A stretch of DNA of 64,000 nucleotides from Favolaschia claudopus (Eukaryota; Basidiomycota; Agaricomycetes; Agaricales; Mycenaceae). This document shows, one piece after another, positions 1 to 10,686 of the stretch. The stretch is from the NCBI GenBank assembly GCA_037176885.1, contig JAWWNJ010000014.1:930001-994000 (forward strand). The letters are read 5' to 3'. The translations under genes were made by a program, and so were the position numbers. Every line of letters starts with the position of its first letter. Position 1 is the stretch's first letter. The notes under the pieces are model-generated. The model worked only from the letters and a program-made list of their open reading frames with translations. It made no database searches and was not told the origin of the DNA.

Positions 1-165
1 CTGTCATCCAAGACCTCGGATTCTGTGACACACGTGTCAGTTCACACGGTCGGATCAGGAAATGACACGTCGTTCGGAAAACTTGGCGGTCCAACTTGAG
101 CCCAATATGCAGCTTGTTGGCTGTATGGAGGGCTTGAAACCCCTTATTTACACTTGCCGGGGCTG
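1..165. other. Left-edge sequence, nothing recognised
   Basis: No coding region, RNA gene or repeat could be supported here. Confidence 0.4.
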
Positions 166-321
166 ATATTAGAGAGTTTGTGCGAGCGACCCAGGTCGCT
201 TTTTGACCGCTCAGATCTCCGCAACAACAGATACCAGGTGTGAGCTCTAAGCGACCTAGGACAATATTGCCCTAGGACATTCCTAGGTCGCTGAGACTTC
301 ACACCTGACACTCCTCGTTGT
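166..321 (+). mobile_element. AGCGACC-family miniature element, 3'-truncated copy
   Basis: This copy starts like the full copy at 56374-56580 (GTGCGAGCGACCCAGGTCGC, then GACCGCTCAGATCTCCGCAAC) and carries the internal inverted pair AGCGACCTAG/CTAGGTCGCT. It stops matching just after CTCGTTGT, so the right terminal inverted repeat is missing. Related pieces lie at 8860-8890, 27169-27306 and 54717-54779. No coding capacity. Confidence 0.7.
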
Positions 322-2422
322 GAGGCCTTGTCAACGGTTCGCATAGAGCAGGACATCGCCCTTCAGATGAGATCTTGCCCTTTGGGGGTCCGGATAAGAT
401 GTCCCAAAATCTGGAAGCTCATAGGTGATTGCCAGGGGTCCTCAGGCTACAGCTTTCCCAAATGCCTCAAATTGTTCTCCCCGGCCGGTTTCGACCCCTC
501 TCCACGCAACACACTACCCGGCCCAAACAACTCCTTCAATGATGCGACTTGGATGCGACGTAGCCTGCGGTCGGGGCCGTATTGGGCACCTCCCGCCCCA
601 TCCACCCCCCTTGCCCCCCTGGGTGAATGGGCGACGGCGACGACGGCGGTGGTGGAGAGGGACGGAAAAAGGCAGGGTGACCGTGTGCTAGCCCGCCAAC
701 CGTCGCTAGCGTGAGTTCTCGCGCGACGTCGAGCTCGCGTGCGGGGTCGCGCGGATGGCAAGCGAGTGGCCGAGATGACGGCAAACCAGGGGAAGCGGTT
801 GATGCGAGCGAGATTGGCCTTCTGCAATGCGAAAGATTTGGTTGAATATGAGTTTCTATGTCATTATGTCTGATACTGCGGCGTCCAGCTTTATAGTTGC
901 CACGGTCTTGGTGATAACTCGAACGCCATCCACTTTTCTTTCTTCTCGACGCGTAGTAATCAAGGGAGCCTTTGTCGCCTTTGTTATCGCATGCTTTGCG
1001 ACCCAGACTAGAAGCATAGAAGTCTAGGCAGCCTTGGGCGGAGAGGGATTGCGGACGACGGATGTGGTGGAATGCGCCACCTTGGGCCCGCCGGCGCACT
1101 GGATCCTTTGTTCGCGTCGGGTGCATAATCGGAGATTCGGAAGCCTACTTATTGCTAGCGAAGCCAAAGCGAATCTACCCTTCACGTTAATGGCTGAGGG
1201 CTGAGCTATGTAGGCTGCAAACGAGGACAAAGAGGTCGCATGGTCACCTTGTCTTTCGAGTTTACCACACGCCTCAGACGCCGAGCCCACCAGCATCTCG
1301 GATACTTGGAACAGTAACGCGAATACCCGCTCGCAGACGATATCTATATTACAATTGAGGACCCCCGGTCCCTGCCAGACAAACCAGCTTTGTCGGTTAA
1401 CCGTCCGATCAGCTGGGTGCACTTAACGCACATAACACACAGCCACTCGGAGCGCAGTAATCCGAGGCAGTAGATTTTGCATTTCTCGACAACCTCAAAC
1501 CGTAGAAATATTTGTGAAGTCAGTTTGAATAGCATAGATCATCTTTATTTGAAAAAAACGCGGAATTCTCTTATAATGTGGAAACGTACCAAGACTTGAA
1601 GTTGCCCGCCAAAAAGTTATGTGCACTGATGTGACTGTCACGTCACATTATGTGCATAGTCGCTGCCTTTTTCCTTCGTGCGCGTCGCACACATTGTATT
1701 CAGGCATGATCTTCTTCTGGTGGCTACCTAACTGTGCTCGACACGTTCTGCCACGTCAAAACACGGAAAAAACACGTCCTATTCCTCAGCAATACCCCGC
1801 AAGTCTCAAACCATTTATGCCACCAACTACTGTCAATCCACCCAAGCGGGGCCGGCTCAAATGCTCAAACGATGGGCTATATCGTCTCAAATGGTTCCCC
1901 TTTGGGTCATCTGTATACTAAGGCCTTGCTGGAGAAGGTACAGGGCACAGGTACGGCATGAATTGTTGGATCAATATTAATTTCTCAGTTGCAGACGATG
2001 CCAAAGCAGCAAAGGTGCGGGTAGGATATTTAAGTATCCAGTTTTTCGCACTGTTCTTTGCAAAACATGCAAGCAGCTAAGATGTCAGGGAGCTGATGAT
2101 GGAATTTTCCGAAAAGCATGCACTTACAACAACGACTACGCAAAAAAAAGAGTACAAAAGAGTGCCTGGGAGATGTAAAATTAAATTGTGTATAGTGAAT
2201 ATAATGTTCATATTCTTGGTTCAATCTTCGTTCAATTCTGAATCTACGTGATTTCCTTGTAATTCTCCCTTTCTGTCCCTTTTCGCATTCTTTTTTTTCC
2301 TTTTTCCCCTTTCAGCTACCCAGTACAATGTGCGGAAAACCGATTTGTCTTCCCTTCATTCGTATTGGCCAAAGGCCCCACAATGCCGTCAACCGCCCCA
2401 CTATGTCGTCAGGATCTGTTGA
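322..2422. other. Gene-free stretch
   Basis: Only short, overlapping, composition-driven ORFs occur here, for example the proline-rich ones near 430-720. None shows a recognisable domain, splice-consistent continuation or copy elsewhere in the window. No RNA gene was seen. Confidence 0.4.
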
Positions 2423-2598
2423 CAGCTAAATCAAAAACGATAGACGTTTTTCGCGCGCACGAGATGTTCGGGCCGAGCACAGCCCACGGCCAAACATACG
2501 CTGTCTTTATTTTCAGCTTGTTTTCAGCTAAATCAAAAACGATAGACGTTTTTCGCGCGCACGAGATGTTCGGGCCGAGCACAGCCCACGGCCAAACA
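2423..2598 (+). repeat. Left terminal repeat in tandem duplicate
   Basis: Two direct copies begin with CAGCTAAATCAAAAACGATA, at 2423 and 2525. The outer copy (2423-2513) matches the right TIR over its full length including the ACGCTGTCTTTATTTT block. The inner copy matches only as far as GGCCAAACA (2598) and then runs into the transposase leader. The two are separated by 11 bases. Confidence 0.9.
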
Positions 2599-2673
2599 AA
2601 CATCGTCACCGCCCCACACGAGCTCACTGCGACACTATCCTTCCTCTCTAGCTTCCATGTAAACTCTACCATC

Positions 2674-3840
2674 ATGTCGGGCAATCGACGCCATATTCCC
2701 AAAGAACAAAAAGATCTTATCGTTGTTATGGCTCATCACAAAAGTGCCACAGAAATTGCGGACGAGACCGGGATCAGTTTACGCACCGTCCAACGGGTGC
2801 TACGAAAGTGGCGACAAACTGGGAGCACCGTTCGGATCCCTATTGAATTGGGGAGGCCACGCATTCTGACTGCACTCGAAGTTGATGTAGGTAATTTCGC
2901 CACATTTGTAGCAGGTTCTGACCAGCGAAAGTATCTGGAAGGGCTTGTGTTACGGACGCCTGATGTCTATACGTGGGAGCTCCAGCACGCCTTGTTTCTC
3001 TGCACCGGATTACATGTTTGCAAGAACACCATCCGGAACGCCCTCATTAGACGTGGATATACAAGAAAAACCGCAAGTATCTCCCTATTCTCGTCTTGAA
3101 ACTGCTGACCTGTCATAGATCTCTCGTTCCGCACTCGAAGCCAGTCCTCTCAAAAGGCTAGCATATCAGGCTGCAGTGGGTATCCATCCAGCCCGGCGAC
3201 TTGTCTTCCTCGACGAGTCAGCTTGCAATCGACACACAGCAAAGCGTTTGAAGGCATGGGCTCCTGTCGGTGAAAGAGCGCGGCGGTTGGATTTTTTTGT
3301 AAGGGGTATACGGTAAGCGGTAGTATGTGGTGCAGCGCTGAAAATTGACAACCGCTAGCTACTCCATTCTGCCCGCTATATCTCTTGATGGGATTCTTCA
3401 TCTCGATATCATCACCCGATCATGGACGGCGGTCGAATTTCGCAATTATCTCGATGTCCTTCTTGATGTTATGAATCCTTATCCCGGTGACAACTCTGTG
3501 CTTGTAATGGACAATGCCAGTGTACACCACTTCGATGGTATTCGGGAAATGGTCGAAGGACGGTCTGCATTCTGTCTCTTCTCTGTTTCCTGAAGCTTAC
3601 TATTTGTACAGCGGCTGCCGTCTAATCTATCTCTCACCCTACTCACCCGACTTCAATCCGTGCGAAGAAGGTTTCTCTTGCCTCAAGGCGTGGATCCGAC
3701 GGAACCGGGATGAGGTTTTGAGGGAGATGGAGGATAGACTTGATGTCGACCCAATTGGTGTGTTGTGGAATGCTGTATACGAAATCATGACCCCCGAGAA
3801 CATTGAGGGGTGGTTTCGGGACTCAGGATATGTTGCGTAA
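2674..3840 (+). CDS. DD34E transposase (IS630/Tc1-mariner superfamily), apparently intact
   Basis: It would cut and paste the surrounding transposon by binding its TIRs. Five exons are proposed: 2674-2886, 2926-3072, 3119-3312, 3359-3562 and 3612-3840, together 987 nt for 328 aa. The N-terminus is a helix-turn-helix (GNRRHIPKEQKDLI, then ATEIADETGISLRTVQRVLR). The C-terminal DDE_3-type core has Asp about 152 (FLDESAC), Asp about 236 (VMDNASVHH) and Glu about 271 (SPDFNPCEEGF), with 34 residues between the last two, as in Tc1. Intron 2 starts with GC (GCAAGT) instead of GT; copy 2 has GT at the same place, which supports the splice site. Intron 1 (39 nt) is the least certain because it could also be read through. 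No stop or frameshift was found, so this is the best candidate for an active enzyme in the window. Confidence 0.85.
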
Positions 3841-3914
3841 ATCCAAGAAATCTTTGTTCGGATAGTTACAATATATATAACAATATGTGCAATGTCAGAC
3901 GATGCGTGATTTGA

Positions 3915-5430
3915 CTAATGTGAATTTTCCTTGTCCTCGTCCACTGTTACCCTCGCACGCTTCTTGCCATTCCGTTTTTTCGCCGCCTTCAACATCTTTT
4001 GTGCGTGCTTGATGAAGGGCCCAATAGCTCCGTCTGCCATGCAGATGGTTGTCTTGTAATACTCTCTGTCGAAATCGGGTACGCTGCCTGCATAGCTGAT
4101 CCCCTGCGCAACGAGCGCAGAGGCATACTGAGGATAATCAAGAGCTGGATACTTGTCATGCAGGGCATGAAGGACATCAGAGATCGTGATGGCAGTGTCT
4201 CCGAATCTGAATTCTGAATCATCCAGTGCACGCTTGCGAGAAGCAGAGACGTTATCAGTGCCGTCGAGAAGGGCAGTGTTCTCACTAGCAGATCCACCGA
4301 CGTGGACGTGAATGGGTGGAAGCTGGGGTTGGCCGCGGTTCCGGTTGGAACGATCCTCGTGAGTGCGACCCTTTTCAGCAAGTTCGTCGAGGCGCAGGTT
4401 CTCGGGAGGGGTTGTGCAGTCATCCTTGGCTTCACCGTCGTGCTGAACAGCCACGCCAATCAATTCACGGAAGAAGTGCGAATAATTTGTAACCTACGAT
4501 CTTTCGCGCCCAAAATGAAACCTCAGCAAGACCAAGAGGTACATGCTTCCCAGGGTGCTTGCTGCGCGGGCCCATAACATAGCACCATTGATTCTTGCCA
4601 GGATGCTCCATGCATGATAGCTTCTCCTGGACGTTGTGTAATTCGGGAACCGCAACAGCCGTTTCAGATGGCTTTTCCGGCTTCTTGGTGGTTTTACCGT
4701 TCGTCTGCTCCTCCTGACCTCGCGTGAGATCTACTCGTCAAGTACAGAGATATAAACCTACCAAATTGACAATTTGCATGACAACTTCCTTCTTACGACG
4801 AGTACCAAACGAGTACTCTCTTGAAGTTTGATCAGGTCCCTGAACGCATCCTTGACATCTTGTTCCGAAGAAAGTCTGTGGTAAGGGTCTCCACGACGTT
4901 CCTGCGCTTCCTTCCAGCCCAGCATTGCCGTCTCTGGGTCAACATTCATCTGAGCATGCATACGCGAGAGAAAGTCGGCAGGCGGAAGGTCGGCAGGCAC
5001 GATGATGCGCGTGAGCACGGGAGCGGCCTTCTTCTTCTTGTTGTTTTCGGTGGTTCCATACACGGGAACGTCAACCGTGATGTTGCGGACTGTCAGCGAT
5101 GAGGCTGGCATGAACTGGTGAAACAATAGACTCACCCGCCGCTGCATCACGAATACCAGGGAGACCCGCTAAAGGTGGTCAGTGGAGAAGGAAAAGAGAG
5201 TGCCAACACACACCATCGTTGGCCTGCACAGACATTCCAAGCAGAGCGGGGTCGATTGTCGCATTCGCTTGGCCTTGCGGTCCCGACGGGGGTAGGTGAG
5301 CAAACATTCCGCTGTCTAGGGCGGTCTGCATCTGAGCTACAGCTTGATGTTGAGGAGTAGGGTGAGGAATAGGGCCCGTGCCGAGTAAATAGGCGGTTTG
5401 AGCACCGTATGGGTAGCCTTGGTGTGCCAT
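3915..5430 (-). pseudogene. Transposon partner gene (unknown function), frameshifted copy
   Basis: This is the homologue of the intact gene at 13800-15270 and is convergent with the transposase. Conserved blocks follow the same exon order: an N-terminal region starting MAHQGYPYG (about 5430), a block DPYHRLSSEQDVKDAF (about 4830-4880), a block CMEHPGKNQWCYVMGP (about 4570-4620) and a C-terminal exon (4442-3915) ending in a basic KKRNGKKRARV stretch. Around 4795-4815 an 11-nt insertion repeats GTACTCGT relative to copy 2 and throws the frame at LQESTR before RRKEVVMQIVNL, ending the protein early. The introns otherwise line up with copy 2. No known domain was recognised. The C-x2-H-x6-C-x12-H spacing is kept and could bind a metal, but that is inference. 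Confidence 0.75.
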
Positions 5431-5596
5431 GGTGCGCAAGAGTGGGTGAATTTTTTATGTCGCTACGTGCCCAAAGAGCTAGTTATATCTCCTGCACCGG
5501 GCCCCACAATGAGCGAGACAGTCGTCATGAAAAGTTTATTTTGTGGAAAGCACTGGAAACATAGAGGGCAGCACTGGCAACGACGGAGAGTGGTCT

Positions 5597-5687
5597 AAAA
5601 TAAAGACAGCGTATGTTTGGCCGTGGGCTGTGCTCGGCCCGAACATCTCGTGCGCGCGAAAAACGTCTATCGTTTTTGATTTAGCTG
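5597..5687 (-). repeat. Right terminal inverted repeat of copy 1
   Basis: Reverse complement of 2423-2513 over about 91 bp, ending CGTTTTTGATTTAGCTG at 5687. Confidence 0.92.
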
Positions 5688-5859
5688 GAAATGTTGAGTT
5701 CTTGCCCACCGCTCCCCCAGACTCCACCCATGAGCTCCTTGCATTCTAACTACTGTACCACCATGCCCTCGACTGGACACCATTTACTGCAACACCGTCC
5801 ATGACTCGACCTAAACCTTTCTTGCTCGAAACAAAAGAGGAATCTCGAGTCCGACGCAA

Positions 5860-6490
5860 ATGTCAACAGGAATTCGGCTCAGGTTTCAAACCCAAAGGAA
5901 GCACAGCTTCAGCAACTTGACCATTTCCAAAAACAACCTCGATCTGAATTCCAGCGTCGTTCAGCAGGACAAAGAAAGAGAAGGGAGAGGGAAGCAAAGG
6001 AGAATTCAACGAAAGGTGATTGGCCGTTTCGTGTCTCAGCGAAGCTATATGCGTCCAGCCACACGTCGCTCTGTTGCTCAGTGTGCCCGCCGTCAACGTG
6101 AACTCGCCGCCAAAATTGAGGATTTGTTGGATATCAAAGAACATGACAGTCAACAGTCGCGAGCGCAGAAGTTGAGACGGAAAGTAGAACAGGGTGAACG
6201 GAGGTTGAGGGCATTCCCGGATTGTGGTATGTGGTACTTCAGTCATACATTTTATTGTGATATGAAGATTTGTCTTCTTGACTCCTTCAACAGATCACAG
6301 TCGGGCGTTAGACGAAGCACTTGATCGTGAATGGATGCTCAATCAGCCACGACGTGAAAATCGACATCGAGCAAGTCAACGCAGTAAGTTCCTGAGATAT
6401 GAAGCGGAACTTCGTAGCGGGATGTATAGTCAGGAAGTACAATGTGAATTGTCGCTTGGATGGCAGACAAGGGAGAATAATATCATTTAA
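5860..6490 (+). CDS. Small basic hypothetical protein, two exons
   Basis: Not recognised. Exon 1 is 5860-6226 and exon 2 is 6294-6490, joined across a 67-nt GT-AG intron (GTATGTGG to CAACAG) in phase 1, giving 187 aa. The reading is continuous and rich in Arg, Lys, Gln and Glu. Around residues 80-115 it has a probable helical stretch (RRQRELAAKIEDLLDIKEH, then LRRKVEQGERRLRAFPDC). There is no signal peptide or membrane segment, and the charge suggests a nuclear or nucleic-acid-binding protein, which is only inference. It lies just outside the right TIR of transposon copy 1 and is not repeated elsewhere in the window. It could be a host gene or the tail of an unrecognised element. The start at 5860 is the first ATG in frame. 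Confidence 0.45.
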
Positions 6491-7940
6491 TCAATGACGG
6501 GGAACATCGTCCAACTCAAAAGTTAAGATACAACCCATTAGTAGGAGGCTGCGAGGTCGACAACCAACAGGCAATCTTGATATTACAAGCTAGAATTGTC
6601 AACGGCGCGAAACTTCCGTGCTCAGAAATTTCAATTCGAAGAAAAAGTGGGTATCCCGTAGCGAAGCACGGGCTCACTGCTAGTTATTTATCATACGATA
6701 CCACTACGATACTCGGTGTGACCAAAAGTAACCGGAATCGGAAATTGCGTGTTTTCAACCAGATTTTGTGGGTGACTGCTGGGCAAACTGACCCCATCGG
6801 CAGTGTATAAGTGTATTATACCATTGCATACAAGGCAGGCAAAAGGTTGCATGGTCTCTTTGTCCTATTAACATGTTGGGTATGTGGACAATGGTCCACA
6901 TAGGAGGGTAAGCTTGCTTCAGTGCGAGGAATTCAATATCCTAGCCGAATACGTCGAATTCATCCATGTACAGTAGTCAATCTTGCTAAATTCGGGCAAC
7001 ATTATTGGCTCGAGCAGTTTTTCGCCCGATTTGGGTTACCTGGGTAACCAATTTATTCAGATGACGAACCTCAGAGCCGCCTCAGTAACCGCCCTCATAA
7101 TACACCTTCAAAACCCTTCTGCTCCTGATGAATCTGGTTGCACACTCAGTGGCCCTGGTTTTTTTGAATTATTAATTTTGACAGCTAAAGCTTATACTTA
7201 CTGAAGTACTAGTACTTATGTTCAACACTGGTAGTAGCACAAAGTCTGGTAAGGGTTAGCTTTGGAGGTTGCTCAAAGCATTCCCTGAGCCCCGGCAGGT
7301 GGCAAAGTGCTTGTAACTTGAGGAGGCTTGTAACTTACACAACTTGATGCTTGGTACTTACTGAATTCTTTCTTAATTAGTAAGCAACCATTGAGTATAT
7401 AGGTGTTGGTAGGGTATATATATTTATTCACAGCACATGAGGTTCAAACAGGTCAATTGAACTTGAGTTGAACCAAAGTTGAACACTCGGGAAAAGTTTA
7501 TTCGGCGCTTGTTCGGCGCCAATTTGGCGTGCAGTCCGAAGTCACATGACAATGACAGTGACGGCCATTCCCGAAGTCCGAGGCCACGAACTCAGGACTC
7601 CAAAACAGTGCTTACAAAGCATCCGGACGGAGATTTGTAAGCATCTGCATTCTGGAGCCCTATACCGATGAATGGGGAAGCAAGCTTCCCCATCATTCTT
7701 TTTATGTATGCTTTGAGGCGGGAAATTGGTGTGCCGAGTTGCCTCCCTCTCTGAACAACGGGAAACACCTGGCAACCTTAAATATCAGATCTATAAACTA
7801 TTGGGATACTAAGCACTTTTCTGAGGTACTTACTGGCCCGAAACTCCGGCATCTCCCCTTCAGACAGCGCAAATATTTCCAAATTGGTCCACTTTCAAAG
7901 ATTGAATCACCAACTCAAAACAAAACATTGAGTACCCTAG
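6491..7940. other. Gene-free stretch with repeat scraps
   Basis: No gene supported. A single transposon end lies at 6712-6737, preceded by TA. A short dispersed repeat at about 6872-6930 (AACATGTTGGGTATGTGGAC and the following GCTTGCTTCAGT) recurs at about 61745-61785. Confidence 0.45.
6712..6737 (+). repeat. Solo end of the CTCG..TTACCAAAAG terminal-repeat family
   Basis: CTCGGTGTGACCAAAAGTAA preceded by TA matches the TIRs of the element at 34191-34716 (CTCGCAGTTACCAAAAGTAA) and the right end at 56934. No matching opposite end was found nearby, so it is a truncated copy. Confidence 0.55.
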
Positions 7941-7950
7941 TAGTTACCTA

Positions 7951-8216
7951 GTCTCGGATACCCAGACGTATACAAGCAATTCGAGTCGTAGGACACCTTT
8001 CGGAGGTGTTTGCATATACTTATGGCGAATAGAGGACGTTTTTGAAGTTTGATTGATTTCGAGGATGTGGGAAAATGGTGGGGCTTGTACTACCGCCAAT
8101 AAATTCTCCCACCCCCCAAGATCAATCAGCTGTCAAAAATGTCCTCTATTCACCATATACGGAAAGATATCCGGCAGCTCATAAGTAATGCGGTAGTACG
8201 TCTGGGTATACGAGAC
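7951..8216 (+). mobile_element. Miniature inverted-repeat element A (GTCTCGG..CCCAGACGTA ends)
   Basis: A 266-bp element with TIRs GTCTCGGATACCCAGACGTA and, inverted, GTCTCGTATACCCAGACGTA. A second inverted pair lies inside (AGAGGACGTTTTTGAAG against the inverse of GTCAAAAATGTCCTCT, with GATTGAT/ATCAATC next to it). It is flanked on the left by TAGTTACCTA and on the right by TAGTAA followed by the same TAGTTACCTA. The ends are shared with 16989-17630 and 27596-27745. No ORF. Confidence 0.8.
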
Positions 8217-8232
8217 TAGTAATAGTTACCTA

Positions 8233-8568
8233 GGACCTGGGATTATCCCCGTAAAGCCTGATTTTCTGGGAGCCAAAAAGTCAGGACAGATCCGGGCGGA
8301 AAAAGTCAGGATTCACACAGGCATTGACCCCAAATTTTGCGAAAATCGTCAGGATTTTCGCATCAAACCAAAATTTCGGCCGAAATCGGGCGGTTCCGGA
8401 GACGTTTCCGAAAATTTTCTCCCGCTGGCGCGGTTTTCGTCAGGATTCCGACCAGGTCTTCGCATCCAAAGGAGGTCAAAAGTCAGGATTTCGTACAGGC
8501 CAAATCGCCAAAATTTTCGAATTCGGTCAGGATTTGCATCAGGCCTTCACCTGTATAATCCCAGGTCC
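8233..8568 (+). mobile_element. Miniature element B with 10-bp target-site duplication
   Basis: A 336-bp element with ends GGACCTGGGATTA/TAATCCCAGGTCC and a perfect 10-bp direct repeat TAGTTACCTA on both sides (8223-8232 and 8569-8578). A 9-11 bp duplication suggests Mutator-like mobilisation. The inside contains repeated GTCAGGATT words (at least six). No credible ORF. Confidence 0.85.
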
Positions 8569-8578
8569 TAGTTACCTA

Positions 8579-9005
8579 CAGTGCCATCCATCACTTCTCG
8601 ACGACCCGATTAGGTGTGGGAAAGTTCCAAACTTGTAAATGATTCACGGGCCGGAAAAAAACTTGATTTGCCTCGAAAACTGCGGCAAACGACTCAGTTT
8701 GGTTGTAACTATCCAACTTGTAAATGGCTGACAGGTAGGATCAATTTTCAGTTTTCGGACCCAAAAAAAATGACCGATTGCACAGCCACATGCAGATAAC
8801 CGGCGCCCAGAGCCTCGGACCAAGGAAAGGTGACGGAACTTTGTGTTTTAGCGTGATGTAGAACATTCCTCAGGTCGCTGGGAGTCAAGCAGGGTCAAAA
8901 ATCAGCGGAGAAGTGGAGGAAAAATGAGAAAAAGTTCGAAAAAAATGACCGAATTGACGTAACCGTGGGAAAAATATCAAACTCAACGCCAATCGCATTC
9001 TTTTC
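8579..9005. other. Gene-free stretch
   Basis: Nothing coding recognised. A short AGCGACC-family scrap (CATTCCTCAGGTCGCTGGGA) lies at about 8862-8881. Confidence 0.4.
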
Positions 9006-10236
9006 CAGCTATTTTGGAAACGATAGACATTTTCGATTTTCGAGCTGAGTTCGGCAACTCCCGGCAGACCTGTCATATAATTATTTTTAGCTACAACTCA
9101 GCTCCATCATGACGACGAGCGTTCCCCGCCAATATACAGTATACTCTCCTCACTCTCACCATGATACGACGAGGAAACCGCCGTCACATACCTAAGGAGC
9201 AGAAACAGCTCATCACCACAATGTCGGCCCATATGTCTGTCCCAGACATTGCTGCAGCTACCGACATCAGCGAGCGAACCATTTACCGCATCATCCGAAC
9301 GTGGCGGACCACTGGGGACCACGTCCGAATTCCTCTGCAGCTTGGACGACCCCGCATTCTTACATCTTTTGATGTCGCGGTCTGTAATCTTCTCAATACC
9401 CTTCGTATTTGACCCTTTGAGAAGTATCTTGAGGATCTTGTTGCGAGAACCCCCGACATCTATCTTTTCGAGCTACAGGAATGTTTGTACGAAGCCACGG
9501 GACTCGACGTCGCTAAAACCACCATCCGTGACGCCCTTTTGCGAATGGGTTATGTTCGGGTTCATGTAAGTAAAATTGCTGGGAGTTTCGTGCCGCTGAC
9601 ATGAGTATATCCTTAGATATCTCGAACTGCACTCGAAGCTGAGGAAAACAAACGGCTTGGGTTTCAATGTGAAGTTGGACAACACCCACCTCGAAGACTG
9701 GTTTTCCTAGACGAAGCAGCTTGCAATCGACATACAACGCGGCGGCAGATGGCATGGGCGCCCATTGGAATGCGAGCACGGCGGCATGATTTTTTTGTCC
9801 GAGGCATCCGGTATGTGTTTCTGCTCTTGCCAGCGCTACGTGCCTGCTGATATGTATAGTTATTCTGTTCTTCCGGCAATTTGCCTCGATGGCATACTTC
9901 ACTTCGATGTGTTGACTCGATCCTGGACCGCCGTAGAGTTCCGCAACTATCTCGATATTCTCCTTGACCGCATGAATCCCTTTCCGCAGGACAACTCCGT
10001 TCTCGTCATGGACAACGCAAGTGTTCATCACTTTGATGGGATTCGTGAGATGGTCGAGGGACGGTGCGTAGCATACATATATCCTATTGATTGCCAACTC
10101 ACTGAATTTGATTTACAGCGGGCGCCGACTGATTTATCTGTCACCATATTCTCCCGACTTCAATCCATGCGAAGAAGGGTTTTCATGCATGTCCGACGCA
10201 ACCGGGACGATGTTCTCAGCTCGATGGAAGGGCGTG

Positions 10237-10658
10237 TGTTAAAGATACGGTCGATCCTCGAGTTCGTCGTGGAAATCCGCAAGCGAAGGGTGATGCCAAA
10301 ATACAGTAGCGTTCCGCTTTACTGTATTTCTCCAGCAGAGAAGTAGGCTAGTAGCGTCAAGCTTTACTAGTTACTTGAGAATAGATTGTTGAATAGAAGT
10401 GTTTGCACACAAAAGTGGGTTGAATGTAAGATGATATTGAACTGAAGTATCTACGACTTCTTATACATGGTAGGGAGTCTCTGAGACAGGGATAAATGAC
10501 ATAGGAAACTAGGTAGGGTCTCAGGATAGGAATGATGAGGAGAGAATGGAATGTAGAGTCAAGGGATAAAAGATAGACATAGGAACAATATTCAAGACTC
10601 ACGATCGTAGACTTGGAGCCGAGACATCCGTGCACCAAGATGTCTGTGATCCATGACA
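10237..10658 (-). repeat. LTR (3' LTR of the minus-strand element)
   Basis: 422 bp, matching 13133-13554 base for base as read. The terminal dinucleotides TG/CA are intact and GCGTG lies immediately outside. Confidence 0.93.
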
Positions 10659-10686
10659 TAGCCCCCCCAGTCTACGGTTGTGAGGA

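Larger units (their letters stand above)
2423..5687 (+). mobile_element. Two-gene DD34E (Tc1/mariner-IS630 type) DNA transposon, copy 1
   Basis: The 3.27 kb element is bounded by about 91-bp terminal inverted repeats at 2423-2513 and 5597-5687, starting CAGCTAAATCAAAAACGATA and reading into a conserved GTTCGGGCCGAGCAC block. It carries a five-exon transposase on the plus strand (2674-3840) and, convergently, a second gene on the minus strand (3915-5430), the two 3' ends being only 74 nt apart. The left TIR is present twice in direct orientation (2423-2513 and 2525-2598). I could not find a target-site duplication; TA, usual for Tc1/mariner, is not seen next to CAGC. Copy 2 at 9006-15917 has the same architecture and shared terminal motifs (CAGCTA, then AAACGATAGAC), so this is a family rather than a chance pairing. 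Confidence 0.9.

Noticed and set aside
536..1126. Overlapping ORFs of up to 196 aa on both strands
   Set aside because: Driven by base composition (proline/arginine runs), with no domain, intron logic or copy elsewhere.
10357..10659. 100-aa ORF within the LTR, repeated at 13253
   Set aside because: It repeats only because the LTRs are identical; there is no conserved domain and it overlaps LTR control sequence.
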